Positions 24,721-35,445 are shown, counted from the stretch's first letter. The stretch is 64,000 nt of DNA from Aplidium turbinatum (GCA_918807975.1 OU964925.1:23905608-23969607), one strand, 5' to 3'. Program-made: numbers and translations. The notes: generated from the sequence alone by a model not told the origin.

Positions 24721-25258
24721 CAGCGTTGCCAGATGGGGAAGTAGAACACCAAATTAAAAAATTCTGGTGAAATTTAGAGGTCTTTGGTGCCAAGCTTTTT
24801 GACCTTGCAACCAGACAACTTTTTGGTGAAATTTTCCCCATTCTATTTTTTTCAAGAAAGTCTTTACAATTTTTTATACTTTTTAGCAAATAATCCCTGC
24901 TCGGTGCTCGTATAAAAAACGTTTTGCAAAAGGTTTGCGTATGCGTGATGGCAGTGTCTTATGTCTTAAAAACTATTTTTATTTTTTAGGCGAAATTGCT
25001 TTATTTAGGTGTTTTAAATATCTGGTGAAATCAGGGCCGTAGCCAGACCGCAGAGCAAGGGGGGCCACATTTTTTTAGGGTAGGCCGAAAAAATTTAAAT
25101 GGGCAAAATCATTATAATTGTAGCTGTTGCTCGAAAATATTGGGATTTTGCCAGGGGGGGAAAATTTTTTTCAGGGGGGCTAGGCCCCCCTGGCCTGGAT
25201 GAAATTTTAGTTACTGTACTTTTTGTTGCCAAGGAACTTCCAGCATCTGGCAACACTG
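24721..25258. mobile_element. Nest level 5: short hAT-like element
   Basis: Left end CAGCGTTGCCAGATG; inverted right end CAGTGTTGCCAGATG. The flanks ATCCTGTT and CTCCCGTT agree at 6 of 8 bases, so the target duplication is aged or approximate. It interrupts the level 4 transposase and contains level 6. Confidence 0.72.
25032..25197. mobile_element. Nest level 6: 166-bp hAT MITE, CAGGGCCGTAGCC family
   Basis: Left end CAGGGCCGTAGCCAGACC. Its right end resembles the larger relative at 28003-29509 but lacks that copy's last inverted repeat. The flanks GGTGAAAT (25024-25031) and GATGAAAT (25198-25205) match at 7 of 8 bases. The inside shares GGGCAAAATCATTATAATTG with the larger relative, so this is a deleted member of that family. 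Confidence 0.75.
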
Positions 25259-25934
25259 CTCCCGTTTGACTGGCAGTCATTTAGAATGCCTTAATGTTCT
25301 GCACTGCAACAAACATTTACTATGGTTGTGTTGCTTTTGTGTCTAAAGTTGCAAATAAACATTGCATAAATTTTTTTTACTTTTTGCGTTACTGGAGCCT
25401 GGAAGTTATTAGGATTCGGTATTCTGGATTCGATTCTGGATTTGATTTAGTATTCCGGAATAATTCTGGAATAGTGAATTATTCTGAATTGCCCATCCCT
25501 ACATGTAGGATGATCAGTTTTATCGCTATTTGCAAATGACTGTTTAATGACGTCATTGATGACATCATCATTTTTTGGAATCAGTACATGATGAATTGGA
25601 TTCTCCTAATTATATTGAATCTGTTGACGCATAGATCATCTTTTTACAATAAGAATTAAGTAAGTTATGACGTTTTCAAAACTCGTGAAAACAACTTCCT
25701 ATTTAAAACAATGCATTTTCAAGCCTCGAAAAATCGCTTAGAAATGAAGACGATGTCCGATCAAGCTCAAACTCTCAGGAATGTCGTTTTATGACTATTC
25801 GCAAGAAAAAAAGTTTGTAGCAATAAAATCGGAGAAAAAGTCCAAGTTTTGACTCACCCTAATGTTTAGGCTTTGATATCTGGCAATCCTGGCAACTTAA
25901 GTGATCCAGGTTTTCATGAAAACGCAGTGGACAT

Positions 25935-26300
25935 CAGTTCAGTTTATTTTTATTTCTGACCATCACAACGAAAAACAATATATGTCAAACATAGCAGGGG
26001 TCTAGAAAAAGGTAGAAGCGACAAAACGCGGACGCTATAACGTGCATGATGCCAAAGCAGGACAATCAGTTATGGCATGGTCACAACACCTGAAAATAGT
26101 TTTTACAAATGTAGAAGGATAAGATAAAAAAGGCTAGTAAATTTTTTTTAACAATTTATATGAGTAAAAAAACAAGACAATAGTTTCTACTAGAAAAGAA
26201 AAGATAGTTTCTACATTGATCGACCTTGGTGGGTTATCAAAACTGTTGATGGTCTTGAGAGGAACACTCTTGATGCGTTAGCTCATCACAAAAAGCAATT
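25935..26300 (-). repeat. Diverged copy of the AACTG-tailed retroposon
   Basis: Shares CAGTTCAGTT at one edge, TTTTATTTCTGACCATCA, and GGTAGAAGCGACAAAACGC with the near-identical pair at 44327-44910 and 46117-46693. Here the copy is older and has indels. It sits in the right part of nest level 2. Confidence 0.68.
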
Positions 26301-26886
26301 AAAGCATTTTTTGTATTTAGGTACCGGTACCGTACTTGTTTGTAGTTGTTTTAACAAAGTTGAGTGAATGTATGGTTGCCAATCTGTCTGAAAGATGTGA
26401 AGAACTGGTAAAACACTTATAATTTGGGACTGATGATCAAACGCTCTGGAAGAATTTTGTATAATAGCCTATCTCTTTGCTTGGGCTCCATTTTAGAACC
26501 CCCAAAAAAATTGGGCTACTTTTTACATAAGCTTGGGCTCTTTTTTATATTAACCTCTGGCAACCCTACATGCAATTTCAAATCTGCATGCCTTGGTCGC
26601 ATTTACGCCACAGTGTTGATAAAAGAGCGGCAAATAGGCAAACTGTATTATCAACGCATGCTGAGCTCTCCACAGCATGCAGGGTTGCCAGGGTCAGTAA
26701 AGTTGCCAAAGTTTGAAAACAAACAGTTGTTTCAAATATTGAAATTAAGAGAGAGAGGAGGTTCTGCAATTAACATTTTCTATTTCTACGCATAAATTTG
26801 TTGTCCCTGAAAGATTTCTGATTTCTGTAAGGCATGCAGTGCATGTCTTGGCTTGCATGCATGGAGAGTACGCCACTGCCGAAAAG

Positions 26887-28002
26887 TCTCAGCGAAAAAC
26901 AAAACCCAGCCTCAGAAGCTACACAGTTCCTTTGCATGGTAACTATAGCCTCTCGCTCTTTCAATAAATCAGAATTTGCATTATTTTTCTCAGATATAAA
27001 TAGGGACAGTTTCATAACCACTTGATAAATACCGAGTGACAATAAGTGTACGCTAAATAATGTTAGCTAGGTTCAAACACTTGTACAATTTATTGAAAAA
27101 ACTTTCGTCGTCATGACTCATGAAGGAGGCTTTTTCAGCATCTTATTCAAATAGAGCCAATGTATTGTTGGGTAACATTGATGCTTTAAATTTATCACAG
27201 AAGTCATATAAAGGCATTGTCACTAACATGAGCAACCCATAAAATACAAACACTAGGCTATTTTCCAATAAAAAACTAAAAAGTACAAACACTTTCTTAC
27301 CATTTGATTAGCCGAGATTAGAGAAAAGATGTGTTTTCGCAGATAAGTATAGCACCTAAAATTTTGCGACGCAGCTAAGACGCATCCAACACGAAAGTAA
27401 TTCGACTTTTAGGAACAACTATTCTTAATTCTACTCTAACATTTGCTAAAAATGGTGGCCACTTTTGTCAGAGTTACCAATCCTTAATTTAAAAACAAAT
27501 TAACTCTTTTCCACCGGGGACAAAATTCAATGCAGGCTGTTTAAAATTTTCAAATTTCAAGGCTGAGCCAGTGATAACGAAAAGTCGTTTATTTCATGCA
27601 AAAATGTTTATTGAAACAGTCACAAATATTAAAAAAATCTTTTTGTTAACCGTTCTGTACATAGTGTGCTGACAGACCGTGCTATATATTAAACTGATTG
27701 TCCTGTTTGGGTATCATGAAATTTCAGCGTATCTCAAATGGAATTAGTGTAAAAGTCGCTTTGAAACCTTTCCAAGACCATAAGTAAATTTTTGATGTAT
27801 TCAAAAGATCCCTTTAAAGATAGCGAAATCTCAGGTTTAGTGTAGGCTACTGTACTGTACCAACTACCAAGTACGTTGTGATGATTGCAATTCAATTTAT
27901 GTTGGCCAAACAAAACGAGATCTTAAATCTCACAATAATAATAACAAAAGAGATTTCAAGTATCAACGCCCGGAATAATCTGCTCCTTGCATGCATACCA
28001 TA
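26887..28002. other. Non-coding spacer between transposon clusters
   Basis: AT-rich sequence with no supported exon or element end. The stretch just right of 26886 (GAAAAACAAAACCCAGCCTC) is weakly inverse to AGAGCTGGGGTTTTTTTTTC near 21990. This hints at an even older element around the whole nest, without a clear target duplication. Confidence 0.4.
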
Positions 28003-28094
28003 CAGGGCCGTAGCCAGACCGCAGAGCAAGGGGGGGGCAACTTTTTGTTAGGGGGAGAGCCGAAAAAATTTGAATTATTTTGGCATTTTAACCA

Positions 28095-28187
28095 ACGGAT
28101 AAACTAGCGGATCTGGTAGTACGGATAAACTAGCGGATCTGGTAGTAAAATAAGAGACCAACACTGGTCTCTTATTTTATCCGCTAG
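28095..28187. repeat. 26-bp tandem duplication followed by a hairpin
   Basis: 28095-28120 is repeated exactly at 28121-28146. Then AAAATAAGAGACCA (28147-28160), a 4-base loop, and its inverse (28165-28178). CTAGCGGAT (28130-28138) is also inverted at 28179-28187. The arrangement is like the one in the ELAV intron element at 19911-19946. Confidence 0.8.
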
Positions 28188-28715
28188 TTAAATCACGGCA
28201 ATCATATTACAATGACCAACATAACACAGCAATTGTTGACTTGTTGTATAAATAGCGGTAGGCTACTTGTTATGAGCAAAAACTTAAACTGGCTCGAAGA
28301 AGCTAGTGCCGAGGATTTTGATATATATATGATTACATTCCGCCTATACACCCGTGAACTAGTCTATTGCAATTGCAGTCGCGGATGTTTGGATGCAAAC
28401 CGCCTCACACACAAGTGTAAATCGATAGATTTCGATACAGAATGTTCAAAAGCCATAAGCACCAATTTAGCCTGTCTTGGTTGTAACATGTTCCGTCTAG
28501 TGGGAGCGTCAACCCTTGTTAACACTGAGAATCCACACTCACAAACGGCAGTGCTAGATCCAAATATAGCAATATCTGCTGCAAGGTTGAACACTTCACA
28601 GATCAGAAAACTAGAAACAAAATTTATTTACACTAATTGGATTGAAGAGAAAAAATAAAAATTGCTTAAAAGATTACGGGTTTATATTTTGTATGCGTTG
28701 TCTTCAAAAACCACT

Positions 28716-29018
28716 TTGTTTTGTTTGATTATCTTTATCCTGCATTGCGGGAAAGCGGACTTGAGCGCTATGCATCGGTGTACGCCTTCCGACGTATCCC
28801 TGACCCACGCTGCAGCCGACGGCAATGTCTGTTTCCGGTTGCCTACTCTATTTATGACTTAAATTTGGTACTACCCATTACTCGCAATCGATCACTGGGT
28901 AGAGGCAATTATCGTAAAGTTTCTTGCCCAAAGAAACAACAGCAAGTGCGGGTGGCTGGAGTCGAACATGCAGGCTCTCGACTGCGAGCCCAACGCGCTA
29001 ACCACTCGGCCACTGCAC
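28716..29018 (-). repeat. SINE family A copy
   Basis: Read on the minus strand it starts with a tRNA-like head (GCAGTGGCCGAGTGGTTAGC, B box GTTCGACTCC), continues for about 230 bases of shared body, and ends in a GATAAAGATAA tail. Other copies are at 49871-50173 (-) and 57297-57606 (+). It inserted into the hAT-like element at 28003-29509. Confidence 0.82.
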
Positions 29019-29517
29019 TTGTTTTAGCACTGCACATTTTGCGATTTATCACTGCACAAATTGGTTATCACTGATCCTTAGAATTAGGTATGGTACCGAG
29101 AATAGCGACAGCTGATATCAAATAGCCTAATTTGTATCGGTTTGTAGGCCTGCTGGAAAACCATTCCCTCTTTGTTAGGTTATCTTTCTTTTCGAAAACA
29201 TTTTTATTTTGCACAGTATCTGACAATTTTTCTACCAACCTAACACGTGTTGGCCTTGGTTGAATTGAACATGTTGAGGTTGCCAAAGGAGGGGATAGGG
29301 CCGGAGGGGCGAAATTGTTTAATCATCTTAGCTGTTAACTAAACAAAACAATTGTAGTTAATTGGGCCTAGGTTGGAGCTCTGCAACGGGAAAGATGGGC
29401 AAAATCATTATAATTGTAGCTGTTGCTCGAGAATGTTGGGATTTTGCCAGGGGGGGAAATTTTTTCAGGGGGGCCAGGCCCCCCTGGCCCCCGGCTGGCT
29501 ACGGGCCTGATGCCATA

Positions 29518-31354
29518 ACTTCAGATCATAAAATAACTTAGAGCAATTCTAAAATTCTAAAAGTTGAAAATGATTATAAAAAACAAATGTTTTCCGAAAG
29601 TTGGTTTATCAAACAAAAGCCTCATGTAGCCTAATGAATTGCAATGATGGCATCCCTTTTCCTGCTATCTACAAAAAACTACTGCAAGTGCTTAGGCCTA
29701 TTTGACGTTCTTAAATTGGTTTCATGCTGATTGTAAACTGTGCAGTAGTGCGTATACACAATTCGATTCATCATGAGTCATACGGTCATACCGTTCAATC
29801 TCTTCTCTGCCGTTATTTAAGTCTCTTGTTGATCGTCAACATTTAGTACCCTCTTTTTTTTTAGATCAAAGTTTGTGAGCGATAATTTTTGTCTATAAGT
29901 TGAGTTTTTATTTTGCATGTTTAGTTGATTTCAGCAACATGGTTCAATGTTTTGCCATGCTAGACACGATGCTTCACCTTAAAAAGGGGATCATCAGAAG
30001 GTTCTTATTCAAATAGAATTTGCTCTGCTTAGCTTTTTTGCTTAGCATTGAGCACTTTTTGTAGTATTATTAGCATTTATTGCATAAGTATAGTATGATT
30101 CTCTATAATTTTAGTTGCTCTCTTCTCAGTTTTTTTTCTGATTAATGCACCGAAAGGTTAGTTGACTCACTGGCGATCGTCCTAGTTGACTCAGCGAGTC
30201 AATTGACTCTACAGCAGGCAACATCAGAACATGGCATATTTTTGTGGAAATTAAAAGCGAAATAGCTTTTATTCATTTGTAATAGCACTAATATAGTGGC
30301 TCTGATAGCACATCGGGATGTTGAACTTACATAAAACTTTTTTAGGGTGAACAAAATCTAATATTCTAATGCTGTAAATCTATTGTATTGCTACTCAATT
30401 ATGAAAAAAAAGGATAAGCAAAACTAATATAAAAAAAATTCCAATACACGTGTTTGAACAAACTGCAAATGCCATGTGTGTTGGTACACTAGGCGGATTT
30501 CTGCAAAGTAGTTTGGAATAGACCAAGCAACGTTTTGATGGCAGGCTACGGTAGGCTATTTAAAAAGGTTTTCAAAGGCTCACAAGGCAACGTAAAAAAT
30601 GGGATAGCCTATGCAAACCACAGAAAAATTTTCACGAATGAAATAGAGAAAGATTTAAGGGACTCTGCATTAATTTAGTAGCCTACAACAAAACCATGGC
30701 TTATTTATAGATAAAGTAAAAATGCTAGCTTTCGAGTTTGCTGAGCAAAACCAAGTCACCTTCCCAAAAACTGGTCTGACAATTCAAATCAATTTATTTT
30801 TCTTTGTCGGAAAACAACAGCAATGATAAAGTTACCAATGCAATAGTTTACAGGAACAAAACCAGCAAAAGGAAACCGTAGTCCCGGAAGGAAACGGTGG
30901 CAAAACCACAGAAGTTTAAAACGTGCATGCGATGTAAATTCAAAGGATACCGTAGGCTACGTCGATGAAGTAAATTTAAGCACGGCTACCAGGAAGAGAG
31001 TGGTTGTGGTCATTAATGAAACCAGGGATATCTAGAAAAGGGGATATGAAGGCCCACAGCGATTGCCTTATTCTCGTGACACTACCAGGGCGGTAGTTTG
31101 TAGTGCTTTAAACATGTGGTTCTTTTTAAAATCGTAGAAAGTTTTGTAGTGCAGCTAGTACAATGAGCTACAGAAGACAGTTAGCAAATGTTACGTAGCT
31201 AGACCATATTCAACGAATAGCCTACCTACTTGCTACAAAGTTAGTTGAAAAGTTGCCAGTTAGCTGTTTTTTTTAACAAAGCCTTGCAGTAGGCTAGATG
31301 TAAAGCAGATATATGAGTAGTTGAATTAACAAGCAACCATGAGCATGCTGTGAA
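29518..31354. other. Non-coding stretch, nothing recognised
   Basis: No open frame, element end or RNA gene could be supported. The sequence is AT-rich with scattered TAGGCTA and TAGCCTA words. A small local repeat of AGTTGACTCA lies near 30160-30210. Confidence 0.4.
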
Positions 31355-31621
31355 CAAGGCCGGATTTAGCTGATGGGGGGCCCGGGGCACTTTTAAATCG
31401 GGGGGCTTCCGTGCTAAAAAAAATTTTCGCGCCTGCGGCGCGAAAACCCACCTCTACGTCTACAGTAGCATTAATCCAGTACTGCACAGCATTTTTCAGA
31501 AACTTCAAAGGCTGAAAGAAAAAAAAAATCACAAAATCACATTTTTTCCACATAGGGGGGCTCTTCAAAAGTCGGGGGGTGGGGCACCTGCACCCTCTGC
31601 CCCTCCCTAAATCCCGGCCTG
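31355..31621. mobile_element. 267-bp hAT MITE
   Basis: Left end CAAGGCCGGATTTAG and right end CTAAATCCCGGCCTG are inverted repeats. The target duplication GCTGTGAA is exact (31347-31354 and 31622-31629). Subterminal GGGGGG and CCCC runs and a CGCGCCTGCGGCGCG palindrome lie inside. Non-coding. Confidence 0.87.
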
Positions 31622-31629
31622 GCTGTGAA

Positions 31630-32261
31630 TATCCAGGCCTGATGCTAATAGCGTAATGCAAGTTATCATAACAAGATTTATCAAGCTACTATCGGTGCCA
31701 ATTGTCATTTAACGATAAACACAGATTCTTTACGATAAACAAAAGCCCTTCTATTGTCAGACGTAATAAAAGCCTTCGTATCCCCTTCTTTAGATATCCC
31801 TGAATAAAACGCCATAATTTGTCATTATAAGAAGCCTTCGTCTGTCCTCAACACTAGAAGTGCTACATACAATTTTAAAAACTTTTTCGTGCCAAAGGCT
31901 AGAGTTGAATATGGAGTGGATCTCGAGTATGCCCGATTTTTACAAAATGGAGTGAGTTCGGAGTTCCATTTTTCTCAGAAGTTTTGAAGTGGACTCGGAG
32001 TTTAGCAACTTTGCTGTTTAATTGAATTAAATAAGTGCCGCATAGCTCTGTACATAAAGGCAAAAAATGAAAACAGTCCCCATAAGTTTCGATGTAGCGT
32101 AATGCTACTAAAAACATTTACTTGCTACCTAATTGGTCAAAGATTTCTTTACCCCTCAACTATTTCGTGTTGTGTACATTGGCTAGAATAGATTCTGAGT
32201 CTAACATGATGAAATTTTGTCATTTTGAAGTCAGATATCATGGAGTTTCAAAAACATGTCT
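31630..32261. other. Non-coding spacer, nothing recognised
   Basis: AT-rich sequence between the MITE and the SINE. A weak repeat of TTACGATAAAC (31713-31739) is the only local structure seen. Confidence 0.4.
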
Positions 32262-32620
32262 GCCCCGATAGCTCAGTTGGTGAGTGCGTAACTTCGTGAA
32301 CGTTCAAATTCAAGCTGCGCTGGTTCGACTCTCGGGGTGTGCGCTTGAGCAACGCATTCTACGGACTGCTCTCCATTCAGCGGCACCTAATGGATGGAAT
32401 AATTTCCCGGCAACAAGACGAACAATCGGAAATTTTACCCTGTCAATCTCGACAACTCTGTGATCGCAGTGTACTGTACTACTGTAGCATATCGCAATGG
32501 GCACAAGTGAAAACACTATTATTGATTATTAATCTCGGTGACCGGCCTTGCGCCAAAAGCCTTTGTAAGTATGCGATACTACCAGGAATAACATACTTCC
32601 GAGGACAAAGATTCAAACCA
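32262..32620 (+). repeat. SINE family B, full length with tRNA-like head
   Basis: It begins GCCCCGATAGCTCAGTTGG, an intact tRNA-like start with A box, and has a B box GGTTCGACTC about 50 bases on. The head ends with CGGGGTG, which can pair with the GCCCCG start. A body of about 280 bases follows with the family core CAAGTATGCGA and ends in GACAAAGATTCAAACCAAA. Diverged relatives lie at 13700-14020 (+), 45658-45880 (-) and 55298-55560 (-). Confidence 0.8.
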
Positions 32621-32803
32621 AACGAAAACCACACTCCGCTCAACATTGAAAGACAAACTTTGCATCTAGCTTGAAGTTTGGCTAAACTCAACTCGCAAGG
32701 TTCTTGTTACCTTAACATGAAAAACAATTTTGCTTGCTCGGTGTCTTTCCACCACGTTCAAGATTAAAGTTCCTCTGGCGTTGTATAGACCTCTCTACTC
32801 TCA

Positions 32804-34194
32804 TCATCATCATCACGTGCCGTCTCCGATCCGGAGGTTGGCTGTCACTTTCTTCCACAAGTCACGTTCTTCCGCTACTCTTTTTGTTTCTCCAATGCTT
32901 GACAAATCAGCCCACTGTATCACGTCATCTCCCCATGTTCGTCTCCTTCTTCCCCTGCACCTCTTTCCTTCCACCATACCTTCAATAACCAATTGATGTA
33001 GCTGTCCTGCCGATCCTCTCAAAATATGTCCCGCGAATTTCATCTTTTGTTTTGCCAAGTCGTTTGCCCATGTGTCTTGCACTCCAATTCTTTTCCTAAT
33101 TGCTTCGTTTGTAATATGTTTTTTATATGATATTTTTAATATTCTTCTGTAGCACCAGAGTTGAAAAGCATTAATTTTTTTGTGAATTTCTTTGCTGTAG
33201 GTCCAACTTTCACTTCCATATGACATGACTGGTTTGATGTAACAAGATAGAAGTCTCAGTTTTAATTGTAAATTTATTTCTCCTCTTAAAAATTCCTTGC
33301 ATTTCCAAAATGACGCTTTTGCTTGACCGATTCTTCTTTTTATATCATTGGTGCATCTTCCATCTTGTGTAATGAGGGACCCTAGGTATGTGTATGTGGT
33401 GACCTGATCCAATTGTTCTCCTTCCAGCTTAATGTTTATTTTATTATTTCCATTGCTTTTTTCGATGAGCATTGTCTTTGTTTTCTTCAAATTGAGTTTC
33501 ATTCCGTATTTTTTACTGATTTCATTGATTTTGTCCATGTTTTCTTGTAGTTTTTCTTCTGTGTCGGCGAGTATGACAGTGTCATCTGCGTATCGTATGT
33601 TGCTTACTATTTGACCATTGAATTTTACTCCGTTTTTGTTTAGTGTTGTTAATGTTTCCTTGATTATTGCTTCGCTGTACAAATTGAATAATATTGGTGA
33701 GAGTATGCATCCCTGCCGAACTCCTTTGAATATCGGGAAAAATTCTGTGAGACTGCTACCACTTCGAACTGCTGCTGTTTGTTTAAAATATATGTTTTTT
33801 ATAAGTCTTCTTTCTAAGAACGGGACATTAAATTTTTCGAGCAATTGCAGTAATTTGGTATGTTTTATCCTGTCAAATGCTTTGCTGTAATCTAGGTATG
33901 CAATGTAAGTGTGTTTTCCTTTTTCTATTCTCCGTTCGCCAATTGTTCTTAGAAGGAAGATTGCATTTCTTGTTCCGGATCCTTTTTTATATCCCGCTTG
34001 ATTTTCATCAATTTGTTGTTGTATTATTGGGGTTATCCTTTTTTTGATAAGGTGTAGCAGAATTTTGCTGGCGTGTGAAATCAGACTTATAGTCCTGTGT
34101 TCTTCACATTTCATTGTTTTTGTTACTTTTGGTATTGGGATCAAGATGCTCTTAGTGAAGTCATCCGGAATTTCACCACTATTGTATATCTTGT
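32804..34194 (-). mobile_element. 5'-truncated LINE, RTE-like
   Basis: On the plus strand the element is bounded by an exact 12-bp target duplication TCTCTACTCTCA (32792-32803 and 34195-34206), the mark of target-primed reverse transcription. On the minus strand it runs from inside the reverse transcriptase domain to a very short 3' end of repeated TGATGA. A near-absent 3' UTR with a short microsatellite tail is typical of the RTE group. The clade call is tentative. Confidence 0.88.
32813..34194 (-). CDS. LINE reverse transcriptase, C-terminal part
   Basis: An uninterrupted frame of about 460 codons to a TGA at 32813-32815. The frame extends upstream into the target duplication, but those few codons are host DNA. 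It holds the reverse transcriptase palm and fingers: IPIPKV, an AGYKKGSGTRNAIFLLR segment, AYLDYSKAFDRI with the first catalytic aspartate, GVRQGCILSPILFNLYSE, and the active-site box RYADDTVILA. The C-terminal part has TYLGSLITQDG and GRRRRTWGDDVIQWA, common to RTE- and jockey-type LINE proteins. The endonuclease domain is missing through 5' truncation, so the copy cannot move by itself. Absence of stops over 1.4 kb suggests a recent insertion. Not a host gene. Confidence 0.9.
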
Positions 34195-34206
34195 TCTCTA
34201 CTCTCA

Positions 34207-35445
34207 CCTGCGAGAAAGTATTTTTAAGCGATGTTGTGAAGGGGCAGCAAATAACCGCTACGACAACGTAACAATGGCTTCTTTCACCCAGGGCAGTTGA
34301 CTACTATCTCTATCTAGAGGTTGCTTTTTTGAACTTTTATTTGTCACATGGCGCTAGAGTATTACTTCTCAATTCCATTGATGTTTCCCTTGTCATTCTA
34401 GGCTCACCAGAAGATAATTTACAGCACTGCAGACAGTTTTCAATTTGATGTGAGAAAAGTGTTTGGGCCTAGGTCAAACATTTGCTGATTGCTGCAATCT
34501 GAAAAGCAGTTTTGGTCTAGTTTTTAGTGTAGAAATAGGGATAGCACGGCCCGGTACCCAGTACTTTACCATCTGACGGCTGAAATGGCTGTTTTAACCT
34601 CTGATGGCAATTCCTTTAGATCTGATTATATTAAGATCTTGATAATGTTTGAAGTCACGGGAAATTTTTTAAATTCGGGCCCCTTAAATATTCCGGTCCC
34701 GGTCCAAAAGTACCATCTAGACCCCCTTGCTTTCACCACCTCTCTGGCCTCTGTCACAAAGCTACCCACGCAGGAGTGATACTTGCCTGAGGAAAACAAG
34801 CAAGAGCAGCAAGACAGTGCAAACAAGTAGGCTGGGCCAACTCGAATTTATTGTTGCGGCTGGTGGTTATGAATCACAACAAGTCCGAGGCATCGTATAA
34901 CTTCAAGTTGGAATGAGAGAATGAAAACTCAGTCAAAGTCACCACGCTACAAACTTGCGATAAAACTGTGTCAGTCAAAGTGTTTTGTGTACCGAAAATT
35001 CATCTACTTTGTGTAACGGCAGCATTTTGACACACATGGCGAAAGCTTGTGAAAGTTAACTGGATGTAGGAATGAAAGTTAAAGACACAGTATATGACAC
35101 CACATCCACGACATCACAAGACGTACCGGTGGTAGCCTACAATTTTTTCAAAACACGCATTTACAAGAAAAAACAATAAACTGATGTAGCGTTATAAATT
35201 GATGAATGTACGTACACGTACTTGCATTATGCGCATATCATGACAACTCTACCAGCACATACATAGCGTTCAGGTATAACAAAAATATATTGCCAGACAC
35301 ACGTGTCATATAAAACAGAACGCATGTACAAACAAATCACACAACGCTATAGGGGAATACTGCTCAAATCGACAATAAACGTTGCATTGTCAGTGATGAT
35401 GTCTCATCCGGTTATGAAAGCAACATCATCCACAAAGGCACAGCA
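34207..35445. other. Spacer downstream of the cathepsin L gene
   Basis: This lies 3' of the cathepsin L gene on the minus strand and should hold its 3' UTR. No convincing poly(A) signal was fixed. No exon or element end was recognised. Confidence 0.4.

Larger units (their letters stand above)
24204..25501 (+). mobile_element. Nest level 4: hAT element with transposase tail
   Basis: Left end TAGGGAAGGGCAATTCAG; inverted right end TAGGGATGGGCAATTCAG. The target duplication CATGTAGG is exact (24196-24203 and 25502-25509). A transposase dimerisation fragment lies at 24606-24720. The coding part is cut by the level 5 insertion. The arms hold GGATTCGGAT-like words in inverse orientation. Confidence 0.87.
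23286..25861. mobile_element. Nest level 3: foldback element with arms of about 400 bp
   Basis: Ends TAGGGTGGGTCGAAATTTGG and, inverted, TAGGGTGAGTCAAAACTTGG. The target duplication ATGTTTAG is exact (23278-23285 and 25862-25869). The left arm, 23286 to about 23740, pairs with two right-hand blocks, about 24000-24203 and 25502-25861. A segment of roughly 135 bp was tandemly duplicated in the right arm before level 4 entered between the two copies. No coding frame. Confidence 0.85.
23006..26569. mobile_element. Nest level 2: hAT-like element
   Basis: Left end AGGGTTGCCAGATTGGGC; the reverse complement of the right end is GTAGGGTTGCCAGAGG. The target duplication ATGCAATT is exact (22998-23005 and 26570-26577). 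Both arms carry TTGGGCTACTTTTT words in inverse orientation. It contains level 3 at 23286-25861 and a retroposon copy at about 25935-26300. Confidence 0.78.
22358..26878. mobile_element. Nest level 1: hAT-like element carrying all inner insertions
   Basis: Left end CAGTGGCGTATCCTGG, right end AGTACGCCACTG, with an exact 8-bp target duplication CCGAAAAG at 22350-22357 and 26879-26886. Subterminal G- and C-runs are typical of hAT elements. Its own sequence is 22358-22997 and 26578-26878. The rest is the level 2 insertion. No transposase of its own was recognised. Confidence 0.85.
28003..29509. mobile_element. hAT-like element, CAGGGCCGTAGCC family
   Basis: Left end CAGGGCCGTAGCCAG and right end CTGGCTACGGGCCTG are perfect inverses. 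The flanks ATACCATA (27995-28002) and ATGCCATA (29510-29517) match at 7 of 8 bases. G-rich and C-rich subterminal runs are present. A SINE sits inside at about 28716-29018, and a duplicated hairpin zone at 28095-28187. The open frame 28212-28658 has no family I recognise. Confidence 0.83.

Noticed and set aside
24500-24889. 129-codon minus-strand open frame
   Set aside because: It is the shadow of the hAT transposase fragment that reads on the plus strand at 24606-24720.
28212-28658. 148-codon open frame inside the 28-29.5 kb element as a host gene
   Set aside because: No recognised domain and it lies in a transposon next to a SINE; left unassigned.
32262-32339. Functional tRNA gene
   Set aside because: The tRNA-like head continues into a body shared with other dispersed copies, so it is a SINE.
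34207-34270. Extension of the LINE reading frame upstream of 34194
   Set aside because: The target duplication at 34195-34206 marks the element's edge; the open codons beyond are host DNA.
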